This document shows, piece by piece, positions 1 to 5,159 of a stretch of 7,471 nucleotides of DNA. Position numbers and translations under genes: made by a program. The stretch lies in contig CALCEG010000053.1 in NCBI GenBank assembly GCA_937900435.1, forward strand, positions 1 through 7,471, read 5' to 3'. Under the pieces are notes generated by a model. It made no database searches. It was not told where the DNA came from and was given only the letters and a program-made list of their open reading frames with translations. The first letter of the stretch is position 1, and each line of letters opens with the position of its first letter. This DNA is from an uncultured Alphaproteobacteria bacterium (GTDB taxonomy: Bacteria; Pseudomonadota; Alphaproteobacteria; Rs-D84).

Positions 1-23
1 TTGGTCCGGCAAGCCCTTTCTAA

Positions 24-182
24 GTAATAGTAATAAAAACAACAAAAGTAGAAAAAGAAGCATTAGGACATAATTTTGGAGAATGGGTAATAGATAAAGA
101 AGCAACATATGAAGAAGAAGGACATAAATATAGAATTTGTACAAAATGTAATAAAAAATTTTCAGTACCATATTCAGAATAG
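24..182 (+). CDS. C-terminal tail of a CxxC-repeat surface protein (5' truncated)
   Basis: The frame is open from just after an in-frame stop at 21-23 to TAG at 180-182. The residues contain LGHNFGEW, then an acidic EATYEEEGHKYR stretch, then ICTKC. The pattern GHxFGEWxxxKxATxxEEGxxxRxCxxC is, from family knowledge, a short repeat in extracellular proteins of Firmicutes, where the CxxC is probably structural or metal-binding. Only about one repeat is present and the protein ends ten residues after its second Cys. There is no start codon, ribosome site or signal peptide, so this is the end of a longer gene. The stop at 21-23 means that bases 1-20 are not in the same reading frame, so either the gene is frameshifted or a join lies there. 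A strong terminator follows 11 bases after the stop, which supports a genuine gene end. AT-rich codon use differs from that of the genes after 1,700. Confidence 0.5.
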   Translation, partial: VIVIKTTKVEKEALGHNFGEWVIDKEATYEEEGHKYRICTKCNKKFSVPYSE

Positions 183-193
183 GATTATAAGGT

Positions 194-230
194 AAATAAG
201 TGGTGTATTCAAATACACCACTTATTTTTT
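194..230 (+). terminator. Rho-independent terminator after the repeat-protein tail
   Basis: A perfect 15-bp inverted repeat (194-208 with 213-227) encloses a TCAA loop and runs into a T tract (225-230, then G and TTT). It lies 11 bases after the stop codon at 182. The stem is AT-rich at its base and has a GTGGTGT core. This is a textbook intrinsic terminator for the plus-strand gene ending at 182. Confidence 0.85.
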
Positions 231-605
231 GTTTAGATTATTTATTATACCTAATATCTTATACAAAGTTTTTATATGTCATTAATCTTTTAAAAAAGCT
301 ATTAAGAGTGTTGAGGATATCCTCTCTAAGTTCCAACAAAAAAGTTCGAATCTTGAACGGTTCGGGAAGTTTTTTATTGCAAAACTTTTTATAACAAACC
401 TTAAATATTAGATTAGGAGATCTGAGAATATTTGAGCCCCATAAGAAGTCTTCGACGACACTCTTTAAATAAACTCGCATTACCCACAAGAAAAACATTG
501 CAAGAGTCTTTATAGAATTCTAAAAAGAAAATTCTTAGTAGTTAAAAAGACTTCTTCTATTGTTAATAAAAATTTCAGCTTCACAGGCTCACTTGTTTTT
601 ATAAT
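231..605. other. AT-rich stretch with no confident gene
   Basis: I see no supportable gene. On the plus strand, frame 1 is open at 286-408 and again at 469-606, separated by four stops (409, 430, 439, 466). On the minus strand a 79-codon frame covers 498-259. Several frames give vaguely protein-like translations, but none has a Shine-Dalgarno site, recognisable motif or clear start. Possible readings are a decayed gene or plain intergenic DNA. A 7-bp AT-rich hairpin (367-373 with 381-387) followed by a short T run is the only structure I noticed, and it is weak. Confidence 0.4.
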
Positions 606-1118
606 TTAAGTATACATTTCTGTTTTTATTACAGTATCTTCTAAAATATCAACCTTTGCTACTGATCCAACAACAGAGTCTATATATTTAGGACTTACTC
701 CATGTGCTGGACGTTTCCAAGTTAAGTCTTCAATTTTGATTATTTGCCCTTTTTTGATACTTTTCTGAGCCACGAGACTTCTGCGAGCATTTTCCCTCGC
801 AGGTTCTTCTGTTTCTAAAGAATATTTATAAAAATCCCCTATTAATTCTAGATTTCTTTTAAAATTAGCCCTAAAGAATTTTAAGTCTTCTTTATCCATT
901 GCATGGTAGTGGTCGTTTCCTGTTAACGATTTATCATGCGTAAAATGCTTTTCTAGAATTTGTGCTCCTAGCAAAGTCGCAAGTTCTAATGTTTTCATAT
1001 CTTTTGGCAATGTGTGGTCAGAATAGCCAATTAAGAAATTAGGATATTTATTTTTTAATTCGTTATAAATATTTTCTATTTCTAATAATGATAAAGTAGT
1101 TTGATTAGTAATACTATT
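606..1118 (-). pseudogene. neuB: NeuB-family nonulosonic acid synthase, C-terminal half (5' truncated)
   Basis: Intact family members condense phosphoenolpyruvate with an N-acetylmannosamine-type sugar to make sialic, legionaminic or pseudaminic acid in the cytoplasm, for surface glycans. The visible frame holds the end of the TIM barrel, with IGYSDHT and then LLGAQILEKHFT, whose histidines match the two metal ligands known in the family. LTGNDHYHAMD follows. The last 60 or so residues form the SAF/antifreeze-like domain (VAQKSIKKGQIIKIEDL, then KRPAHGVSP, a loop whose Arg contacts substrate in characterised enzymes). It ends at a natural TAA. About 170 codons remain where full proteins have roughly 340-350. 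Upstream the frame meets a stop at 1119-1121, and recognisable similarity begins only near 1085, so the N-terminal half is missing. An in-frame TTG at 1008-1010 is not a credible start because homology continues above it. I cannot tell which sugar the parent enzyme made. Confidence 0.8.
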
Positions 1119-1207
1119 TTAGCAGATGAAATTAAAGAAGAGTTAGTTCTTAACAAATATTTAAAGCAACAAAAAAAGAAGAAAAAAGAGGGTCGTTTTT
1201 CTTTTCT
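1119..1207. other. A-rich join region between the NeuB fragment and the T-box unit
   Basis: No complete gene fits here. On the plus strand a frame open from 1095 reads ILADEIKEELVLNKYL followed by QQ and a run of lysines, which looks like the charged C-terminus of some protein but lacks a start and then continues antisense into the T-box peptide. The stretch 1164-1209 is an imperfect purine/pyrimidine inverted repeat (AAAGAAG-type run, GAGGGTCG centre, TTTTTCTTTTCTTT run). It might act as a weak terminator for minus-strand transcription, or simply mark a low-complexity junction. Confidence 0.25.
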
Positions 1208-1342
1208 TTACAGAGCCTTCAGGACTTCCAGCAGGAATTCCCAGGTGCGTGCCGTAGAGGCGATCTCCAGCTTTTCACGAAAGCTCATAGCCGCGACGTT
1301 TTCGCCGCAGAGCGTGGTGTCGGTCATAAGGATTTTTTTCAT
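1208..1342 (-). pseudogene. 44-codon remnant, N-terminus like a 2-isopropylmalate synthase-type enzyme, behind a T-box
   Basis: The ORF starts at ATG 1342-1340, eight bases after a perfect GGAGGT site (1356-1351). It begins MKKILMTDTTLCGENVAAM and then SFREKLEIAS, which resembles the N-terminus of HMGL/isopropylmalate-synthase TIM-barrel enzymes (the usual form being DTTLRDGE...SFxxxEKLEIA). The family is normally 350-500 residues, and here similarity stops after about 29 residues. A short tail, ARTWEFLLEVLKAL, precedes the stop at 1210-1208. The tail could be the real C-terminus joined by an internal deletion, a frameshifted continuation, or unrelated sequence. The catalytic Arg-Asp after DTTL in classical members is replaced by Cys-Gly, so even the parent may have been a divergent paralog. 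The upstream T-box with a probable Leu specifier fits a leucine-pathway role. A regulated leader peptide is a less likely alternative. Confidence 0.5.
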
Positions 1343-1366
1343 TATAATATACCTCCATGAAAGTTG

Positions 1367-1409
1367 TAAAAAAATAAGCCCTGACGCAGATATAACTTCT
1401 GCTTCAGGG
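1367..1409 (-). terminator. T-box intrinsic terminator
   Basis: Read on the minus strand, CCCTGA (1409-1404) and GCAGA (1402-1398) pair with TCTGC (1390-1386) and TCAGGG (1384-1379), with one mismatch (1403/1385) and a 7-nt loop (1397-1391). A run of seven U follows at 1374-1368. It lies directly after the conserved T-box sequence and 25 bases before the downstream ATG, as expected for the terminator conformation that forms when charged tRNA is bound. Confidence 0.85.
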
Positions 1410-1654
1410 ACGACAGTAAATGCCGCGGTACCACCCACGATTATCGCCCAATGGGCGATCTCTTTGTTCGACTCGAATAAGTCGTCAGCCATGATAACGG
1501 GGCATCCGTAGCTTCTTACTCACGAAAAGTCGCTTCTGAAGCTCTGCTCTGGAACGAGACCGCATTATTGAAACATATTGGCTCACACCAACCGCCAACT
1601 CTCTGAAAAGTGTACTCAAAAATGCGTAATTCCTTCAATGCATTTATCAATATG
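1367..1654 (-). promoter_or_regulatory. T-box riboswitch (transcriptional), putative tRNA-Leu specifier
   Basis: This leader senses uncharged tRNA and lets transcription pass only when its amino acid is short. Seen on the minus strand: AGAGAG bulge (1604-1599); distal Stem I hairpin TTGGC/GCCAA around GGTTGGTGTGA (1593-1583); lower Stem I helix CGCATT/AATGCG with a base helix GGAA/TTCC. Between those helices lies GTCTCG, so the specifier is probably CUC (Leu) at 1558-1556. A 7-bp hairpin (1459-1453 with 1449-1443) precedes the antiterminator box GGTGGTACCGCGG (1435-1423), whose UGG pairs with the tRNA acceptor end. The intrinsic terminator then follows. Length, order and spacing fit standard Firmicutes T-boxes. 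The specifier call is hand-folded and less sure than the T-box call. The controlled gene is now only a short remnant. Confidence 0.9.
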
Positions 1655-1660
1655 TAAGGT

Positions 1661-1689
1661 ATAATATCACTCAAAAGGGTGGTTGTCAA
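1661..1689 (-). promoter_or_regulatory. Near-consensus sigma70/sigmaA promoter for the T-box unit
   Basis: The minus strand has TTGACA (1689-1684), a 17-base spacer and TATTAT (1666-1661). This is a perfect -35 box and a -10 box one base off consensus at ideal spacing. Transcription would begin near 1654, just before the first Stem I elements. The -35 box lies inside the last codons of the upstream minus-strand ORF (stop at 1669-1667), so two unrelated units meet or overlap here. Confidence 0.8.
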
Positions 1690-2080
1690 GGGTTTTTGTA
1701 AAATTTTTTTCTGTAGTTTTTGATGGGAGGGCGCGTAGTATTATATCGCTGTTTTTACACCAGATATCAGGTGTGAATTCATCGAAAGTATTTTTGGTAA
1801 GAAAGCCATTTCTATCGCATTGATATAATGCGACGATTTCACCATTAGGTTTTTTTTGTGGGACAACTTGACCTGTGTCGCACATTCCTTCTTCTTTTCC
1901 GCATCCCCAACATTGAGTCTCAGAGCCTTGAATTTTTGGTACATAGGCTTGACGTCCCCAACCATCTGCGTTGTGATCACACGCAAAGGTTTTTGTACAG
2001 CCTTTTTCTTTTCCCCACACAACATTCGGCATAGATAAGCAAACTAAAGTTAACCCGAATAAAATATGTAAACGTTTCAT
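1667..2080 (-). CDS. Small secreted cysteine-rich protein, unknown function
   Basis: The 137-residue product has a clear Sec signal peptide (positive MKRLH start, hydrophobic core, probable cleavage near residue 23 after VVWG). The mature part has seven cysteines, at residues 28, 34, 57, 60, 67, 88 and 108, including a CWGC pair, plus several aromatic residues, so it is likely a disulfide-bonded exported protein. I do not recognise a family. The start is supported by GGAGGG five bases upstream (2091-2086) and by a promoter with a perfect TATAAT box. It is divergent from the large Cys-rich gene at 2253, with 172 bases between the two starts, which hints at related regulation or role. The last residues (about LDNHPFE) are encoded by the T-box promoter, so the native C-terminus may have been lost and replaced by read-through into unrelated DNA. 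Confidence 0.75.
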   Translation of the reverse strand: MKRLHILFGLTLVCLSMPNVVWGKEKGCTKTFACDHNADGWGRQAYVPKIQGSETQCWGCGKEEGMCDTGQVVPQKKPNGEIVALYQCDRNGFLTKNTFDEFTPDIWCKNSDIILRALPSKTTEKNFTKTLDNHPFE

Positions 2081-2114
2081 AAATACCCTCCGTTGGATTT
2101 TTACTATCAGGTAA

Positions 2115-2143
2115 ATTATATCATAAATATTTTTTTACACCAA
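2115..2143 (-). promoter_or_regulatory. Promoter of the small secreted Cys-rich gene
   Basis: On the minus strand TTGGTG (2143-2138) is separated by 17 bases from a perfect TATAAT (2120-2115). The predicted transcript starts near 2108 and leaves a short leader of under 30 bases before the ATG at 2080. Confidence 0.65.
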
Positions 2144-2200
2144 GCGAAAAAAAGTTCTTTTATGGGCGAAAGTTTTTTGCAAAAACCTTTCAAAAAGTGC

Positions 2201-2229
2201 TTTCAAAAAAATATCTTATATGTTAAAAT
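2201..2229 (+). promoter_or_regulatory. Weak candidate promoter for the tandem paralog operon
   Basis: TAAAAT (2224-2229) is a reasonable -10 box, 17 bases after a poor -35 match TTTCAA (2201-2206). It lies 23 bases before the ATG at 2253. The region is strongly AT-rich, so the match may be accidental, but some promoter must lie in the 172-base divergent gap. Confidence 0.25.
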
Positions 2230-2252
2230 AAGACAAATAGGAAGGCTTTTTC

Positions 2253-5159
2253 ATGAAAAAAATTATTTTGTTACCATTGTTAGTAATATCTCTGTGCGCG
2301 GATTCTTTCGCGGCTACGCGCCCTGCTGCACGCGGCACACGCGGCGGTGGTGGTACGACCGCGACCACTTCGGGTGGTGGCGCTGCACCAAAAACAACAA
2401 ATCGCGGACGCGCGGCGGTTGGTACGCCTGCAAAAACAAGCGCGCCTGCGGCATCAACGGCGGCTGCACCCAAGACAGTTAATCGCGGGCGTGCTGCGAC
2501 GACTACAACGACCAAGGGGCCAACTGTGGCGGCACGCGCCGGCGTCACACAAAAGGTTATTGGCAGTGGGACTAAGGTTGCAGCGGCGGCAAAAAACGTT
2601 GTTGTAAACGAAGAGTGTCAACAAAAATACGAAGGCTGTATGGACGCTTTTTGTATGATGGATAATGCATCTGGCGGACGTTGTATGTGCAGCAATAAAA
2701 ACGCGGAATATGACGCAATTCTGGCAGAAATTGAAAAGCTGGACCAACAGTCGTATCAAATGGCAACTTTTGGTGTTGAACGTATTGAAATGGGTACAGA
2801 TGCAGACGCAGCAATCGCAGCGGCAAATGCAGCGGCTGATTCTGTTTTAAACGAATCGAAACAGATCGGCGAAGATGGCAAAAAAACATCACGCAGAACG
2901 CTTGATTTATCAATGTGGGACGACACAGAAACAGATTTAGAAGACATTTCTGATGTCTTTGGTTCTGCCAGTGCGGATGGTTTTTCAGACAAAACTGGCG
3001 ATGAATTACACTTGGCGGCGGCAAATTTATGTGTTGCACAAATTCCAGAATGCAAGTCAGAAATAGATATGATAAAACTTATCTATTCTCAACGCATTAA
3101 GTCCGATTGTACCGCGTATGAAAACTCGCTAAAACAACAAAAAAAATCCAGCCAACAAAAACTACAAACTGCTGAACGTGCACTGCGCGAAGCCGCGCTG
3201 GATCAACTAAAAACAGCTAATAAATACGACCTGGGACAGTGTACTATCGAATTTAAAAAATGTATGCAAACAACTGCTGGTTGTGGTAACGATTTCGCAG
3301 GATGTGCCGTCGCAGCCGCTATGGATGCAACAAATGTCGTAAAGTCAACTTCAAAAAAAACCAAGAAAAATTCTACTTATCAAATCAAAGGCGCTATCAC
3401 TAATATCGAAATCTCTGCGTCTACTTACGATAATTTAGTCGCTAAAAAACCATTGTGCGAATCAATCACTAAATCCTGTGTCGCTGTCGCTGACCAGGTC
3501 TGGGACACCTTCCTGCGTGAAGTCGCACCACAGATGAAAAACGCAGAACTTATCGCAGAAGATAATGCAAGACAAAATTGTATCGGTAATATTTCAAGCT
3601 GTTTCTTGAAGGCCTGTAAAGACAATATGGACCCAAAAGACCCAGACGGTTCTTATGATATGTGCTTAACAAGACCTGCTAATATGCTGAATGTCTGTAA
3701 AGTACCACTGAACGCCTGCGGTATCGATGCTTCTTCTGAAAAAGCCGCAGAAGAATCTGGTATTTGGGATTATGTCCTCGCAGCTCTCGCCGCACAACGT
3801 GTCGATTCTTGTACAACCGCCGTCAAAGAATGCCTAACTTCCGAAGACAGATGTGGTAAAAACTATACTCAATGTATCGGGTTAGATACGGATTCTATTA
3901 TGCGGATGTGCCCATACGATAAACTGACAGGCTGTCAGAAAAAATATGGCACTACTAATATTCAAGGCGATGCTGTTTATGATGAAATCGCTAATATGGT
4001 TCAGGGTATCATGCTGAATATTGATAATAATTTCCTAACCGCGTGCCAGAATGCGCTTAACGAATCGATGATTAAAGTTTGTGGTGACACAGAAGATTGT
4101 AACGAACTGACCGTCGACAAAAATGTTGGTTCTCATTCTTTGGAATATCAAATTTGTGAAATAGACCAAAAAATTATAGACGAAGGTGATATGTCTGAAA
4201 AACTATTGTCAGATATGTTTACTAAAAACTGCAAGGCGTCTTTATCGCAAATAACAGACGCAGAATTAACCGAGAGTATATCACGAATAATAAACGACAA
4301 TACAGTTACATCAAGCGCAGCGAAAAACACTTTTGCAGGTGTCATAAAGGGTTCTATTGATTGGTCACTAGTCAGCCCAAGCAACACAAAAAAAGTCGTT
4401 GATAAAAATGGTAATGAAACAGATAAAGAGGAAACAGTTGCAACATATTTAAAAATAGATGAAAACGCCGAAAAAAATTTAACCGCCAAGGCGTACGAAG
4501 ATTTGCGTGTTTTGCAATCAAATATTGAATCTGCAATAAAAACAATCGAAGCAGATCCAACCGTACAATTCTGTATGACTGGGCGCACTGTCCAAGGAAT
4601 GAAAGTTGCAGACCAGTTCAAAGATATCAAGGGTGACAGGGCGCGTTTTCCAAACCTTACAGATCAGATTCGCGGAATCATAATAGATGCAGCATTAAGG
4701 ACAGCGCAAAACAACTATAACCAAAAGATGCAAGAACTGCTGGAACAACAAGCCAAAGACGAAGTCGAACTGGGTAATCGTATGGCAAAAATAACAAAAG
4801 AAATTAGTTTAGAAGAAAGACGCGAAACCGCGCGCTTATCATGTCTGCATCTTGCAGATGGGTCTATCTTGTCGCCCGCAGTCAGACGTATGAGAAACGA
4901 AAATAATGGTGGTACCGCAAAAATGATGTCTGGTATTGAAGGAGAGTTAAAAACAGGTGGCGCTGAAGGTAAACAATTAACAGCATCAAAAACGATGGCG
5001 GAACACAAATACAAAGAGACTGTTACAGCTACGTTTGAATGGGAAACACTGAAATGTAATGTATGTACACGAAAACAGCAGTGCGAAACAGAAAAGAAGA
5101 AAAAAAGTTGTAAGAAGTGGGGGGAGCCAACTGAATCATGCAAAACAATTCCATTCTAA
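2253..5159 (+). CDS. Large exported cysteine-rich protein, paralog 1 of a tandem pair
   Basis: The 968-residue product is unrecognised. The start is set by AGGAAGG (2239-2245), seven bases upstream, and by a signal peptide MKKIILLPLLVISLCADSFA with probable cleavage after residue 20. Cys15 lacks a good lipobox. Residues 21-118 are a low-complexity Ala/Thr/Gly/Arg linker. Then come conserved Cys modules: C122/C129/C134 and GGRCMC (144, 146); C260/C267; C330/C337; C402/C409; C443/C450/C455; C482/C489; C520/C527; C553/C561. All pairs are Cx6C except the last, Cx7C. An Asp-rich loop, DPKDPDGSYDMC, spans 460-471. Charged, helix-prone stretches (about 288-327 and 830-862) may form coiled coils. A C-terminal domain carries DPTVQFCMTGR (C774) and RFPNLT. 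The tail after C864 is soluble and ends in a Lys/Cys cluster with CNVC. The product is likely a disulfide-bonded periplasmic or surface protein. It overlaps the next gene by 22 bases. Ile codon use changes sharply at about 3240-4140. Confidence 0.9.
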   Translation: MKKIILLPLLVISLCADSFAATRPAARGTRGGGGTTATTSGGGAAPKTTNRGRAAVGTPAKTSAPAASTAAAPKTVNRGRAATTTTTKGPTVAARAGVTQKVIGSGTKVAAAAKNVVVNEECQQKYEGCMDAFCMMDNASGGRCMCSNKNAEYDAILAEIEKLDQQSYQMATFGVERIEMGTDADAAIAAANAAADSVLNESKQIGEDGKKTSRRTLDLSMWDDTETDLEDISDVFGSASADGFSDKTGDELHLAAANLCVAQIPECKSEIDMIKLIYSQRIKSDCTAYENSLKQQKKSSQQKLQTAERALREAALDQLKTANKYDLGQCTIEFKKCMQTTAGCGNDFAGCAVAAAMDATNVVKSTSKKTKKNSTYQIKGAITNIEISASTYDNLVAKKPLCESITKSCVAVADQVWDTFLREVAPQMKNAELIAEDNARQNCIGNISSCFLKACKDNMDPKDPDGSYDMCLTRPANMLNVCKVPLNACGIDASSEKAAEESGIWDYVLAALAAQRVDSCTTAVKECLTSEDRCGKNYTQCIGLDTDSIMRMCPYDKLTGCQKKYGTTNIQGDAVYDEIANMVQGIMLNIDNNFLTACQNALNESMIKVCGDTEDCNELTVDKNVGSHSLEYQICEIDQKIIDEGDMSEKLLSDMFTKNCKASLSQITDAELTESISRIINDNTVTSSAAKNTFAGVIKGSIDWSLVSPSNTKKVVDKNGNETDKEETVATYLKIDENAEKNLTAKAYEDLRVLQSNIESAIKTIEADPTVQFCMTGRTVQGMKVADQFKDIKGDRARFPNLTDQIRGIIIDAALRTAQNNYNQKMQELLEQQAKDEVELGNRMAKITKEISLEERRETARLSCLHLADGSILSPAVRRMRNENNGGTAKMMSGIEGELKTGGAEGKQLTASKTMAEHKYKETVTATFEWETLKCNVCTRKQQCETEKKKKSCKKWGEPTESCKTIPF
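2385..2498 (+). repeat. Two copies of an 11-residue Arg/Gly linker repeat
   Basis: APKTTNRGRAA (residues 45-55, bases 2385-2417) recurs as APKTVNRGRAA (residues 72-82, bases 2466-2498), 81 bases apart start to start. The copies differ at one residue but at several third codon positions, so the duplication is old or kept by selection on protein sequence. They lie in the disordered linker that follows the signal peptide. Paralog 2 has only a short ARG/SRGG version of this linker. Confidence 0.7.
5119..5126 (+). promoter_or_regulatory. Shine-Dalgarno site of paralog 2 inside the end of paralog 1
   Basis: A GGGGGGAG tract lies 11 bases before ATG 5138, within the coding sequence of paralog 1. 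Spacing is slightly long. Together with the 22-base overlap it supports the ATG at 5138, which is the only in-frame start that keeps a signal peptide, and suggests translational coupling. Confidence 0.6.

Noticed and set aside
367..390. AT-rich 7-bp hairpin with short T run
   Set aside because: The stem is weak and there is no gene immediately upstream to terminate.
259..498. 79-codon minus-strand ORF
   Set aside because: No ribosome site or motif is visible. Overlapping frames on both strands look equally protein-like, as is common in AT-rich noncoding DNA.
286..609. Plus-strand frame that looks coding if TAA/TAG were read as an amino acid
   Set aside because: It needs TAA, TAG and TGA all reassigned within 200 bases, while neighbouring genes use normal stops. 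Decay or chance is simpler.
1164..1209. Purine/pyrimidine inverted repeat as a terminator
   Set aside because: The pairing is imperfect and almost all A-T, and low-complexity sequence makes it by chance. Kept only as a remark in the region entry.
1208..1492. Longer 94-codon version of the minus ORF, starting MADDLFESN
   Set aside because: Its first 50 codons run through the T-box antiterminator and terminator. The real start is the ATG at 1342 with GGAGGT before it.
1101..1511. 136-codon plus-strand ORF
   Set aside because: It starts at TTG without a ribosome site and reads antisense through the T-box and its peptide.
4148..4630. 160-codon minus-strand ORF inside paralog 1, and other antisense frames there
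   Set aside because: These are shadows of a gene with a signal peptide, a ribosome site and a homologous neighbour. They have no ribosome sites of their own.
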